Positions 1 to 8,099 of a DNA stretch of 64,000 nt are shown here, in pieces. The notes beneath the pieces are model-generated. The model was not told the DNA's origin, did not search any database, and was given only the letters and a program-made list of their open reading frames with translations. This DNA comes from SIRX01 sp965213905 (lineage in GTDB: Bacteria; Actinomycetota; Rubrobacteria; Rubrobacterales; Rubrobacteraceae): assembly GCA_965213905.1 (NCBI GenBank), contig OZ243922.1:2728001-2792000 (forward strand), written 5' to 3'. A program made the position numbers and the translations under genes. The first letter of the stretch is position 1, and the number at the start of each line of letters is the position of its first letter.

Positions 1-351
1 GGACGGTTCGAGGTCGAGAGTTACCTGCAGTACCAGGGGAAAGAGTTGGTGGGCCGCTTCGACGCAAACTCGTACCTGTACCTCTTGCGGGCGATGGACC
101 TCTATGATGTCGCCGCCGGTTACCAGTCCCCGGAGGAGGCTTACGGCCGCGTAGAGGCGGAAGTGCTCTTTGTCGGGATCTCTAGCGACTGGTTGTTCCC
201 CGCTACGGAAGTCCGTGAAACGGCGGCTGCGGCGCGACGGGCGGGGGTGGATGCACGTTACACGGAGATAGATACCAAGAGCGGCCACGACGCTTTCTTG
301 AAAGACTGGAACGAGTTGAGCGCGGCCATAAGGCCGTTTACCGAGGGCTAA
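1..351 (+). CDS. metX: Homoserine O-acetyltransferase, C-terminal part (start lies outside the window)
   Basis: The reading frame is open from base 1 to the TAA at 349-351. It encodes about 116 residues of the C-terminal part of an alpha/beta-hydrolase-fold homoserine O-acetyltransferase, which makes O-acetylhomoserine from homoserine and acetyl-CoA. Visible family features are the FEVESYLQYQGKELVGRFDA segment, the catalytic acid in SSDWLFP and the catalytic histidine in GHDAFL near the end. The next gene, 18 bases on, is the enzyme that uses O-acetylhomoserine, which supports the call. The nucleophile serine lies upstream of the window. A homoserine O-succinyltransferase activity is possible for MetX-fold enzymes and cannot be excluded from this fragment. 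Confidence 0.88.
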   Translation, partial: GRFEVESYLQYQGKELVGRFDANSYLYLLRAMDLYDVAAGYQSPEEAYGRVEAEVLFVGISSDWLFPATEVRETAAAARRAGVDARYTEIDTKSGHDAFLKDWNELSAAIRPFTEG

Positions 352-369
352 AAGCCAAGGAGGATTTAG

Positions 370-1674
370 ATGGACACCACAGAAAACCAGCAGCAGGCGC
401 GCGAATACGGGTTCGACACCCTGGCGCTTCACGGCGGGCAGGAGCCCGACCCGACCACGACGGCCATGGCGGTCCCGATCTACCAGTCAACCTCCTACGT
501 TTTCCACGACACGGATCACGCGGCGAACCTGTTCTCGCTCTCGGAAGAGGGGAACATCTATACCCGCATTATGAACCCGACCACCGACGTTTTCGAGAAA
601 CGCGCCGCGTTGCTCGAAGGCGGTGTCGGGGCCCTGGCGACCGCCTCCGGCCAGGCGGCGGAGACGCTCTCCATCCTGAACGTCGCCGGAGCCGGAGACG
701 AAATCGTCTCTTCCGCCGGGCTGTACGGCGGCACCTACAACCTCTTCCACTACACGCTGCCCAAGATCGGGATAAACGTGAAGTTCGTTGACGGCAACGA
801 TCCCGAGGCGTTCCGTGGGGCCATCACGGATAAGACCAAAGCCCTCTACGCCGAGACCGTCGGCAACCCGTCGCTTAACACGCTGGACATACAAGCCGTC
901 GCCGACATCGCCCACGAAGCGGGCGTACCCCTCATCGTGGACAACACCGTACCGTCTCCGTACCTGGTAAACCCGCTGGCGCACGGGGCGGACGTGGTGG
1001 TCCACTCCGCGACCAAGTTTATCGGGGGGCACGGAACGTCTATCGGCGGCCTGATCGTCAGCGGCGGCGACTTTCCCTGGGATAACGGCAAGTTCCCGGA
1101 GTTCACCGAGCCGGACCCGTCCTACCACGGCCTGGAGTTCTACCCGACACTCGGCGAGCTGGCCTACATCTTGAAGGCCCGCGTCCAGCTTTTACGCGAC
1201 TACGGCCCGGCCCTGTCTCCGTTCAACAGCTTCCTGTTTTTGCAGGGGTTGGAGACGCTGCCGCTGCGGATGGAGCGCCACTCGCAGAACGCGCTGGCCG
1301 TGGCGAAGTTTTTGGACGAACACCCGAAGGTCAAGTGGGTAAACTATCCCGGCCTGGAAAGCCACCCGACGCACGAGTTGGCGAAGAAGTACCACCGCGA
1401 AGGTGAATACGGGGCAATCCTCGGCTTCGGCATCGAGGGAGGGTACGAGGCCGGCAAGGCGTTTATAGACCGGCTGGAGTTGCACAGCTTGCTGGCGAAC
1501 ATCGGGGACGCGAAGAGCCTGGTGATCCACCCGGCTTCGACGACGCACTCGCAGCTTAGCGTGGACGAGCAAAAGTCCACCGGGGTCTCGCCGGACTACG
1601 TGCGGCTCTCGGTTGGGCTAGAGGACGTTGACGACATATTGTGGGATCTGGATCAGGCCCTGAATGGAGGATGA
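370..1674 (+). CDS. metY: O-acetylhomoserine aminocarboxypropyltransferase (O-acetylhomoserine sulfhydrylase)
   Basis: A 434-residue PLP enzyme of the Cys/Met-metabolism family. It converts O-acetylhomoserine plus sulfide to homocysteine, so this operon makes methionine by direct sulfhydrylation. The N-terminal GFDTLALHGGQEPDPTT and the PLP-lysine motif HSATKFIGGHG (Lys near residue 216) are diagnostic, and the length of about 430 residues is that of MetY rather than the roughly 380-400 of cystathionine synthase and lyase. The start ATG follows an AAGGAGG-type site (AAGGAGGATTTAG). It sits directly behind metX and 7 bases before the aspartokinase, consistent with a single transcript. Confidence 0.93.
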   Translation: MDTTENQQQAREYGFDTLALHGGQEPDPTTTAMAVPIYQSTSYVFHDTDHAANLFSLSEEGNIYTRIMNPTTDVFEKRAALLEGGVGALATASGQAAETLSILNVAGAGDEIVSSAGLYGGTYNLFHYTLPKIGINVKFVDGNDPEAFRGAITDKTKALYAETVGNPSLNTLDIQAVADIAHEAGVPLIVDNTVPSPYLVNPLAHGADVVVHSATKFIGGHGTSIGGLIVSGGDFPWDNGKFPEFTEPDPSYHGLEFYPTLGELAYILKARVQLLRDYGPALSPFNSFLFLQGLETLPLRMERHSQNALAVAKFLDEHPKVKWVNYPGLESHPTHELAKKYHREGEYGAILGFGIEGGYEAGKAFIDRLELHSLLANIGDAKSLVIHPASTTHSQLSVDEQKSTGVSPDYVRLSVGLEDVDDILWDLDQALNGG

Positions 1675-1681
1675 AGGTAGA

Positions 1682-2995
1682 GTGAACGAACCCCTCGTTG
1701 TTAAGTTCGGGGGCACCTCGGTCGGCGACGGCGCGTCCATAAAACGCGCCGCCGAGATCGTCGCCGGGGCCGCCAGTGAAGACCGTCCGGTGGCCGTCGT
1801 CGTCTCGGCGATGGCCGGCACGACCGACACCCTGCTCGGCTACGCCGAAGCTACCGCCACAAACTCCACCCGAACCGCAACCGGCGCGACTTACGAGGGG
1901 TCGGTCGTAGAGCTTCACCGCACGCTCGCCGCCCGCCACCTCGAAGCCGCCCGCGAAGCCGTCTGCGGGGGGCATTACCCAAAAGTGGAGGAACGTGTAC
2001 TGAAACTCCTGCGGGGCCTCGTCGAGGCCATCGCCGCCCCGTTTGACGACCCCGACGCGCGCCGGGCAGAGGTCGCAGTCTACGGGGAGCGGCTCTCGGC
2101 GGAAGTGCTCGCTGGGGCGATCCAGGGTGCGGGAAAACTTGCTTCTGTGGTCTCCCCGGACCCGATAGCCACCGACGCGGGCTTCGCCGAGGCCGAGGTG
2201 GACGCCGAAAGGACCCGGGCGCGATGCGGCCGGTACGTCCGGCCGTTGCTGGACGGGGGCGTGGTCGCGGTGGTCCCGGGCTATGCCGGGAGGTCCCTGG
2301 AAGAAAAGCAGACGACGCTCGGGCGGGGCGGCTCGGACCTCTCGGCCACGGTGCTCGGGCGGGCGCTCGGCTCCCGGGAGGCCTGGATCCTGACTGACGT
2401 AAGCGGCGTTTTGGACGCCGACCCGCGTCTCGTCCCGGGAGCCAGGCCCCTACCGCAACTCTCGTACCGGGAAGCGGGAACGTTCGCCGAACTCGGCGCC
2501 AAAGTCTTGCACCACCGGACGGTAGAACCGGCCGCCGGGATCAACATGCAGGTCCGGGTACTCAACACCTTTGATCCCGAAAATCCCGGTACGTTGGTGT
2601 GCGGGGAAGAGCGCGGCCCCGGCGTCCGCTGCGTAGCCCTGCAACGGGGTATCTCCGTCTCGGGGTCGCCAAAGTCCGCCGATGCGCCCGCAGACCCCGC
2701 AGAAGACGTGTTCTGCGTCGTGGGGGATGAGTGGGACGGCCCACGAATCTTAGAGAAAGACGAGTGGGGAGGGGTAGCGGCCGTCGTGTGCGTGGGTTCT
2801 CCGGGTCGGGAGGACCTCTCGCGGGGCCTGGAGAGCCTTGAGGGTGTGGATATCGGCCCCGTGGCGGCCGGCTTCTGCCCGTCAGGCCTCGTGTTCGCGG
2901 TGCCGGTGGGGGATGCGGACGAGGCCCTTCGTACCTTACATCGCGCCCTAATCGTCGAGTCCGGGGTGGGTCTGGTCGCCGGAGGCGCCGTATGA
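1682..2995 (+). CDS. lysC: Aspartate kinase, monofunctional
   Basis: Phosphorylates aspartate, the committed step for Met, Thr and Lys. The N-terminal VVKFGGTSVGDG kinase motif, YGERLSAEVLAGAI, the TTLGRGGSDLSATVLGRA nucleotide-binding segment and ILTDVSGVLDADPRLV are all present. An ACT-like regulatory region follows after residue 300. The frame extends to an ATG at 1664, but that ATG overlaps the metY end, whereas GTG 1682 has GGAGG at 1666-1670 with an 11-base spacing. I therefore chose the GTG start (437 residues). The stop overlaps the next gene (ATGA). Which end product inhibits it cannot be read from the sequence. Confidence 0.9.
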   Translation: MNEPLVVKFGGTSVGDGASIKRAAEIVAGAASEDRPVAVVVSAMAGTTDTLLGYAEATATNSTRTATGATYEGSVVELHRTLAARHLEAAREAVCGGHYPKVEERVLKLLRGLVEAIAAPFDDPDARRAEVAVYGERLSAEVLAGAIQGAGKLASVVSPDPIATDAGFAEAEVDAERTRARCGRYVRPLLDGGVVAVVPGYAGRSLEEKQTTLGRGGSDLSATVLGRALGSREAWILTDVSGVLDADPRLVPGARPLPQLSYREAGTFAELGAKVLHHRTVEPAAGINMQVRVLNTFDPENPGTLVCGEERGPGVRCVALQRGISVSGSPKSADAPADPAEDVFCVVGDEWDGPRILEKDEWGGVAAVVCVGSPGREDLSRGLESLEGVDIGPVAAGFCPSGLVFAVPVGDADEALRTLHRALIVESGVGLVAGGAV

Positions 2996-4086
2996 AGCGG
3001 CTGGAGATAGTCCAGGTCGGGATGGGCAACGTGGGCCGGGCGGTCGCCCAGATCGTGCTGGAAGAGCGCAAGCACTGGCTCGAACAGTCCGGCCTGGAGG
3101 TCAGCTACCGGGCCGTGGCCGATACCTCGGGTGCGTTGGTGGGAGAAGACCTCCTGCCGCAAGCTATCCGGGTCAAGGAGGAGGGCGGGCAACTCTCCGA
3201 GCTCGGCGTGGAGCTGCTGGAAGAGGTGCTCCTCTCGAAGTCCGAGCCGGGGTGCGTGCGGGCCGTGGTAGACCTCGCAGTCCACGGCGGCACCTACGAC
3301 CTCGACCTTCTGGGCGTGCAAAACGGGGCTTTTTTGGTCCTATCCAACAAGGGGCCGCTCTCGGGGAGCATGGAGCGATACCGCCAGATCACCACGAAGC
3401 TCCGGAACCGTTTGTGGCGCGAGGCGACCGTAGGCGCCGGGATGCCGATCATCTCCACCCTACAAAACCTTATCGAGGGCGGCGACGAGGTGCTCGAAAT
3501 TCAGGCTATGCCCAGCGGAACTTTGGGCTTCGTAATGACGGCCGTGGAAGCCGGCCGCTCGTTCTCCGAAGCGGTCGAGGAGGCGGTCGAACTCCGCTAC
3601 GCCGAGCCCGACCCCCGGGACGACCTCTCCGGCCTCGACGTGGCGCGCAAAGCCATAATCCTCGCCCGCACTATGGGCCGGGAGGTCGAGCCGGACGAAG
3701 TCCCCTACGAATCCCTGGTCCCCGAAAAACTGGAAGACGTTTCCCAGAAAGAATTCATGAAACGCCTCCCCGAAGCCGACGAAGCCTTCGCCGGGCGCCT
3801 CCTCGCGGTCGAGGAACACCACATGCTCCGCTACCTGGCCCGCATTCCGAAAGAGGGGCCGATAGAGGTCGGTTTGGTAGACACGCCGGTCGAGAGCCCG
3901 TTCGGGCCCATAGACGGGCCCGAGAACGTCTTCGACTTCCGCACCCGGCGCTACTCGGATGTTACCCTCACCGTGCGCGGCCCCGGCGCCGGGCCGGAGC
4001 GTACCGCGAGCGGGGTCGTCTTCGACCTACTGGACATAATGCACAAATCCGTGAACGACGATGGAAGAGGCCGGTATGACGTCTGA
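2992..4086 (+). CDS. hom: Homoserine dehydrogenase
   Basis: Reduces aspartate semialdehyde to homoserine, the branch point to Met and Thr. The Rossmann motif VGMGNVGRAV is at the N terminus. NKGPLSGS (Lys near residue 120), GAGMPIISTLQNLIEGGD near residue 149 and DDLSGLDVARKAIILAR with the catalytic lysine near residue 219 follow. At 364 residues it lacks the extra C-terminal ACT domain found in many longer homologues. The start ATG overlaps the aspartokinase stop by four bases. No thrB or thrC follows, so the operon appears aimed at homoserine for methionine, with threonine genes elsewhere. Confidence 0.92.
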   Translation: MKRLEIVQVGMGNVGRAVAQIVLEERKHWLEQSGLEVSYRAVADTSGALVGEDLLPQAIRVKEEGGQLSELGVELLEEVLLSKSEPGCVRAVVDLAVHGGTYDLDLLGVQNGAFLVLSNKGPLSGSMERYRQITTKLRNRLWREATVGAGMPIISTLQNLIEGGDEVLEIQAMPSGTLGFVMTAVEAGRSFSEAVEEAVELRYAEPDPRDDLSGLDVARKAIILARTMGREVEPDEVPYESLVPEKLEDVSQKEFMKRLPEADEAFAGRLLAVEEHHMLRYLARIPKEGPIEVGLVDTPVESPFGPIDGPENVFDFRTRRYSDVTLTVRGPGAGPERTASGVVFDLLDIMHKSVNDDGRGRYDV

Positions 4087-5053
4087 CATACGCGAGGGAT
4101 ACACGGTGGCAATCGTGGGGGCGGGACTCGTCGGGGAGCGGCTCGTCGCCGAACTCCGGCGCCGGGACTTTCCGCTCAAAGAACTGCGCGTCCTCGCCCG
4201 CACCGAACGGAGGGCCGAGCTGGCCGGCGAAACTTTCGAGGTGGCGGTGGCGGAGCCCGACGCCTTCGAGGGTGTGGACTTCGCCTTTTTCGCCGGCACG
4301 GAGGGCGAAAAGGGCGCGGCGGTACAGCTCGCATCCGAAGCGATAAAGCGCGGCGCGCTCGTAATAGACAACGGCAGCGACTTCCGGCTCGACCCGGACG
4401 TGCCGCTCGTCGTTCCCGAGGTCAACGCCGACGCGCTCCGGGAGCACAACGGCCTCGTCGCAAACGCCAACTGCTCAACCATCACGATGCTGCTGCCGCT
4501 CTCGCCGCTCGCCAAGAGGTTCGGGGTGCGACGGGTCGTCGTCTCGACTTACCAGGCGGTCTCCGGCTCCGGGCGGAGCGGGGTGGAGGCGCTGGAAAAC
4601 GGCCGGGAAGACGTCTACCAAAAGCCCATAGCGGGGAACGCGATACCCATGATCGGGGCCGTAGGAGACGACGGCAATACGACCGAGGAGACGAAGATGC
4701 GCCTGGAGTCGCGCAAGATCCTCGGGATGCCGGACCTCGAAGTCCACGCGACAGCCGTCCGCATACCCGTCCACACGAGCCACTCGGAGAGCGTCTACGT
4801 CGAGGCCGAACGGGGGGCGACGCTGCCGGAGGTGCTGGAGGTGCTGCGCGGGGCCCCCGGCGTGAAGCTCTACGAAGACCCGGAACAGTTCCCAACCCCG
4901 ATAGAAGCGACGGGAGACCACCACACCTTCGTCGGCCGGGTGCGCGTCGAGGGAAACACCATCTCGTTCTGGTGCGTCTCCGACAACCTGCTCAAGGGCG
5001 CGGCGACCAACGCCGTCCAGATCGCCGAATCCCTCATCGAAACGCGGGTGTAG
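4076..5053 (+). CDS. asd: Aspartate-semialdehyde dehydrogenase
   Basis: NADPH-dependent reductive dephosphorylation of aspartyl phosphate. VAIVGAGLVGERLVAEL gives the nucleotide-binding loop, NANCSTITMLLPL holds the catalytic cysteine (near residue 133), and RIPVHTSHSESVYVE holds the active-site histidine. The frame is open from ATG 4061, but ATG 4076 has a GAAGAGG site seven bases upstream and begins the usual N terminus, so 4076 is preferred (325 residues). It overlaps the end of hom by 11 bases, indicating translational coupling. The genes run kinase, homoserine dehydrogenase, Asd, so the enzyme acting between the first two steps is encoded last. Confidence 0.93.
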   Translation: MTSDIREGYTVAIVGAGLVGERLVAELRRRDFPLKELRVLARTERRAELAGETFEVAVAEPDAFEGVDFAFFAGTEGEKGAAVQLASEAIKRGALVIDNGSDFRLDPDVPLVVPEVNADALREHNGLVANANCSTITMLLPLSPLAKRFGVRRVVVSTYQAVSGSGRSGVEALENGREDVYQKPIAGNAIPMIGAVGDDGNTTEETKMRLESRKILGMPDLEVHATAVRIPVHTSHSESVYVEAERGATLPEVLEVLRGAPGVKLYEDPEQFPTPIEATGDHHTFVGRVRVEGNTISFWCVSDNLLKGAATNAVQIAESLIETRV

Positions 5054-5062
5054 GAAGGAGAC

Positions 5063-5545
5063 GTGCCGGAGATCGAGGTCCGGCCCGCCACCGAAGAAGA
5101 CGTACCTCTCCTGCTCCGCTTTATAAAGGAACTCGCGGAGTACGAGCGGCTCGCCCACGAGGTCGTCGCCACGGAAGAAGGCCTGAGAGGTTCCCTGTTC
5201 GGGGAGTTCCGGGTGGCCGAGACGCTCCTGGCCCACCTCGGCGGCGAGCCGGCTGGCTTCGCCCTCTTTTTTCACAACTTCTCCACCTTTTTGGGTAAGC
5301 CGGGGCTGTACCTCGAAGACCTGTACGTGGGCCCCGGATTCCGCGGCTCCGGGGTGGGCAAGTCATTGCTCGTCCGGCTGGCGAAGCTGGCCGAGGAGCG
5401 GGGCTGCGGGCGTCTCGAATGGTGGGTTTTAGACTGGAACGACCCGGCGATAGAGTTTTACAGGAGCATCGGGGCTAGGCCGATGGACGACTGGACGGTC
5501 TACCGGGTCACCGGGGAAGAACTGGAGAAACTCGCCGCCGGCTAG
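5063..5545 (+). CDS. GNAT acetyltransferase resembling spermidine/spermine (diamine) N-acetyltransferases
   Basis: A 160-residue single-domain GNAT protein. It begins with EVRPATEEDVPLLLRFIKEL, carries FALFFHNFSTFLGKPGLYLE (the SSAT-type substrate segment), and the acetyl-CoA loop VGPGFRGSGVGKSLL. It closes with WVLDWNDPAIEFYRSIGA, typical of the SSAT/thialysine branch. The GTG start has GGAAGGAG immediately upstream and the gene follows asd by 9 bases, so it is likely in the same transcript. Amino-group acetylation of a diamine or amino acid is inferred from family resemblance; the true substrate is unknown. Confidence 0.78.
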   Translation: MPEIEVRPATEEDVPLLLRFIKELAEYERLAHEVVATEEGLRGSLFGEFRVAETLLAHLGGEPAGFALFFHNFSTFLGKPGLYLEDLYVGPGFRGSGVGKSLLVRLAKLAEERGCGRLEWWVLDWNDPAIEFYRSIGARPMDDWTVYRVTGEELEKLAAG

Positions 5546-5619
5546 CCGAACTCTGTACGAAGACCGGCCCAACCTATAAACTCTTTGAGAGAAGGCCACA
5601 TAGAAAGCGAGAGATTGCT

Positions 5620-5898
5620 GTGTCGGAAGAGAAAGGCAGAAAAGGTTTCTGGGCGCGCCTTTTCGGGACGAGGGGACCTTCGGCCCGGGAACAAAAGGTG
5701 ATGGGGTACGTCGTACACCGGGTAAACGAGGGGGCGAACCTACAAGACGTCCTCCAAGAAGAGTACGTCCGCCGCAACGCTTCCAGCGTGGAGATAGAGG
5801 AGATCTCTAGTGACCCCCAAATCGTCGAGGCGGCCCGGGAAAGCATGCAGGAGGAATTCAAGTCCGGCGAACTGAACCCCGAGAATCGTCCTGAATAG
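5620..5898 (+). CDS. Small hypothetical protein (92 residues)
   Basis: I do not recognise the family. The protein is charged and soluble, with a basic N terminus containing FWARLF, and a middle section (EQKVMGYVVHRVNEGANLQD) predicted to be helical. It ends in a very acidic tail. The GTG start at 5620 has only a weak purine-rich site (GAAAGCGAGAG) before it. The codon pattern resembles the neighbours and the following gene has its own -10 element, so this is probably a short monocistronic gene. No catalytic motif or membrane segment is visible. Confidence 0.6.
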   Translation: MSEEKGRKGFWARLFGTRGPSAREQKVMGYVVHRVNEGANLQDVLQEEYVRRNASSVEIEEISSDPQIVEAARESMQEEFKSGELNPENRPE

Positions 5899-5940
5899 CC
5901 CCGCACGCGGCGGTCTCCGCAGACGTATTCCTCCGGGTTG

Positions 5941-5946
5941 TATAAT
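5941..5946 (+). promoter_or_regulatory. Perfect -10 hexamer TATAAT upstream of the FmdB-like gene
   Basis: TATAAT lies 35 bases before ATG 5982, followed by GAGGAGG at a normal Shine-Dalgarno distance. No good -35 hexamer is seen at 16-18 bases upstream, so the assignment rests on the -10 alone. Confidence 0.5.
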
Positions 5947-5981
5947 CCGCGGGTTACGAATTTCATATCCGAGGAGGCGCG

Positions 5982-6311
5982 ATGCCGATTTACGAATACA
6001 AATGTGAGAACGGGCACGTCTTCGACATCATGCAGAAGATGGCCGAAGATCCCTTGAAGGAATGCGTTGAGTGCGGCGCGCCGGTCAAGAAACTCATGAA
6101 CCCGGTCAGCATCTCTTTTAAAGGCTCCGGGTTCTACTCCACCGACTACAAAAACGGCAAGCCCGCTACCGAGAAGACCGATTCTAAAAACGCCGGTTCG
6201 GAGAAAACCGAGACGAAGTCGGAGTCGGGGACCAACGGCGGCAAAAAAAGTGAGGGTGCATCGGGCTCCCCCTCCAACTCTTCCACTGAGAAAGCCTCTA
6301 AAAAAGACTGA
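5982..6311 (+). CDS. FmdB-type zinc-ribbon protein with low-complexity tail
   Basis: Begins MPIYEYKCENGHVFD and continues with KECVECGAPVKKLMNP, giving the CxxxH/CxxC zinc-ribbon pattern of the FmdB/YfhH small regulatory-protein family (about 60 residues). KLMNPVSISFKGSGFYSTDY is the typical conserved end of the domain. The last 45 residues are Lys/Ser/Glu/Gly-rich and probably disordered. A strong GAGGAGG site precedes the ATG. FmdB was named for a proposed role in regulating amidase/formamidase genes; no such gene is near, so its role here is open. Confidence 0.85.
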   Translation: MPIYEYKCENGHVFDIMQKMAEDPLKECVECGAPVKKLMNPVSISFKGSGFYSTDYKNGKPATEKTDSKNAGSEKTETKSESGTNGGKKSEGASGSPSNSSTEKASKKD

Positions 6312-6330
6312 GAAATAAAAAGGACCAAGC

Positions 6331-6576
6331 TTGTTCAGTGAGACGGCAGAAGACCGGCGGGACGGAAGGGCCGGAAGCCCGGTGCGCCGGGCCTACCGGG
6401 TGGTCATACTGACGCTCACCTTCGTTTTCGTCGTGGCCGCGCTCGCCGTTTCCGCGGCCCTGGTCGTGTACACGGCCTGGGCCCACGACCTCGGCCGGGG
6501 CGTCTTCGCCCTCCTGTTCGCCGTCCTGAGCGCCCAGATAGCACTCAACTGGTTACTCTGGAAAGAGGATGACTAG
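6331..6576 (+). CDS. Small two-span membrane protein (81 residues)
   Basis: After a charged 25-residue N terminus come two hydrophobic spans, about residues 26-48 (VVILTLTFVFVVAALAV) and 56-75 (GVFALLFAVLSAQIALNWLL), ending in a short acidic tail. The TTG start at 6331 is preceded by AAAAAGGACC, and the gene follows the zinc-ribbon gene by 19 bases, so they may be co-transcribed. I do not recognise the family. Confidence 0.6.
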   Translation: MFSETAEDRRDGRAGSPVRRAYRVVILTLTFVFVVAALAVSAALVVYTAWAHDLGRGVFALLFAVLSAQIALNWLLWKEDD

Positions 6577-6615
6577 ATCGGCTCCGACAGCGCAAAGCAT
6601 ACGGTCCCGTTTCGG

Positions 6616-7812
6616 ATGCTAAGAGCCATCGGGACTACCCTGAACACCCTTGGGTTGGCGCGGGTTCGGCTGGAGGTGGATCCGCTTCTCGAGACCGCGG
6701 CCAAAAAAACCGGCCTCACGGACTTCGGAGACCCCGGCTTCTTGGACGGGTTGCAGGTTTTGCTGGGTTCGGCCGAACAGGAAGCCCGCCTGCACTTTAT
6801 CGGTCGCCTGAGCATCCGGCAGACCGTTATCGAAGGTCTCGTCAACCGGCTACTCTTGACCGAAGCCCAGAAACAGACTCCGGAACTCTTTGCTAGGCCC
6901 CTGATCCCACCCCTTATCATCCTGGGCCTGCCGCGTTCGGGCACGACCTTTCTGCATCGCCTCTTGGCCGAAGACCCGGCGCACCACGCTCCTAGACAAT
7001 GGGAGTTGTCGTCTCCCCTGCCGTTTCCCGGGCGCCCGGACAACCGCCGCAAGAAAGCCGAACGCTCCGTTAAAGCGCGCAAGCTTTTGACCAACGACCT
7101 CGAACAAAAGCATTTTATAGCGGTCGACTCCCCTGAAGAGGATCTTTTCACGCTGGCGGCGACTTTTGAAGCATGGTATTTCTGGATGGTAGCACCTGTC
7201 TACGGCTACCTGGAGTGGTACCTAACCCAGAGCCACAGGAGAAAATACCGGGAGTACCGGGCATGGTTACAGGTTTTACAAGCGGCCCACCCGGGGCGCC
7301 GGCTGGTCCTCAAGGCGCCCGAGCACACCGGCGCGCTCTCGATGCTTTTGCGCGCCGTACCCGAAGCGCGCCTCGTGCAGCTACACAGAGATCCCGTAGC
7401 CGTGTTTGCTAGCTTTTCGAGCCTGGGCCAAACTACCCAGGCATTATCCACCAACGCCTTCGATAGGAAGCGCGTCGCCGCGGCCAACCTCCGCCTTCTG
7501 GCCGAGGAAGCCCGGCGTAATCTCGCCGGGCGCGACGCCAACCCAGACACAGTTTTGGATATCCAGTACGACGACCTCATTTCCGACCCGAAGAACACGG
7601 TGCGGCGTGTCTACGAACACTACAAGCTGTCGTTTACCGGTGCTTGTCAGGAGAATATGGAACGGTACATCAAGGAAAATCCTCAGGACAAGCACGGTGT
7701 GCATCGCTACTCTACAAAGAATTTTGGCTTTGACGACGATACGGTGCGTGCGCACTTTACCGCCTACAGCGAGCGTTTTGGCTTCGCCGCCCGCCGAGAA
7801 GCCTCAAGTTGA
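6616..7812 (+). CDS. PAPS-dependent sulfotransferase family protein
   Basis: A 398-residue protein with the sulfotransferase P-loop LGLPRSGTTFLHRLLAEDP near residue 100, which binds the 5'-phosphosulfate of PAPS. The 3'-phosphate segment QLHRDPVAVFASF is near residue 255. LVLKAPEHTGALSMLLRAVP lies between them, as in the Sulfotransfer_3 group. Enzymes of this group sulfate lipids, sugars or small alcohols; the acceptor cannot be predicted. It stands alone before dnaE. The end of the gene is part of a 15-base tandem duplication that repeats the stop codon in frame. Confidence 0.82.
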   Translation: MLRAIGTTLNTLGLARVRLEVDPLLETAAKKTGLTDFGDPGFLDGLQVLLGSAEQEARLHFIGRLSIRQTVIEGLVNRLLLTEAQKQTPELFARPLIPPLIILGLPRSGTTFLHRLLAEDPAHHAPRQWELSSPLPFPGRPDNRRKKAERSVKARKLLTNDLEQKHFIAVDSPEEDLFTLAATFEAWYFWMVAPVYGYLEWYLTQSHRRKYREYRAWLQVLQAAHPGRRLVLKAPEHTGALSMLLRAVPEARLVQLHRDPVAVFASFSSLGQTTQALSTNAFDRKRVAAANLRLLAEEARRNLAGRDANPDTVLDIQYDDLISDPKNTVRRVYEHYKLSFTGACQENMERYIKENPQDKHGVHRYSTKNFGFDDDTVRAHFTAYSERFGFAARREASS

Positions 7813-7830
7813 GGAGCCTCAAGTTGAAGG
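7801..7830 (+). repeat. 15-base tandem duplication covering a stop codon
   Basis: Two 15-base units, each beginning GCCTCAAGTTGA, lie head to tail at 7801-7815 and 7816-7830. The first contains the sulfotransferase stop TGA (7810-7812) and the second repeats it in frame (7825-7827), so readthrough would add only five residues. Confidence 0.8.
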
Positions 7831-7980
7831 GCCGCTCTCAAGAGGAGTACGATCTTTGTGAGGAGGCCGTTCGTCGAACGGCCAATACGCCGGAAACCCT
7901 CGAAAATGGTGTGCTGATTATCTGACCGACCTCTTGAAAAGTCCTGCAAATCGGGCCTCAAGTTCTGGTTCAACCTGATA

Positions 7981-8009
7981 TAGACAAACCGCCAGCTCTT
8001 ATCTATAGT
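7981..8009 (+). promoter_or_regulatory. Sigma-70-type promoter for dnaE
   Basis: TAGACA (7981-7986) and TATAGT (8004-8009) are separated by exactly 17 bases, each matching five of six consensus positions. Transcription would start near 8016, giving a leader of about 85 bases before the TTG start of dnaE. The rest of 7813-8099 shows no open frame I can support. Confidence 0.7.
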
Positions 8010-8039
8010 ACGCGACGTCGAGGATGGGAGAACAGGCAA

Positions 8040-8080
8040 CGGCGGCGTGTAGCTTTTTGCGCCGCCGGGGTTTCTCCCGG
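8040..8080 (+). promoter_or_regulatory. Two overlapping hairpins in the dnaE leader
   Basis: CGGCGGCG (8040-8047) pairs with CGCCGCCG (8060-8067) around a 12-base loop. CCGGG (8065-8069) pairs with CCCGG (8076-8080). The two stems share bases 8065-8067, so they cannot both form completely. The Shine-Dalgarno AGGAG (8084-8088) follows directly. Confidence 0.5.
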
Positions 8081-8099
8081 AACAGGAGAGGGAGCTTAT

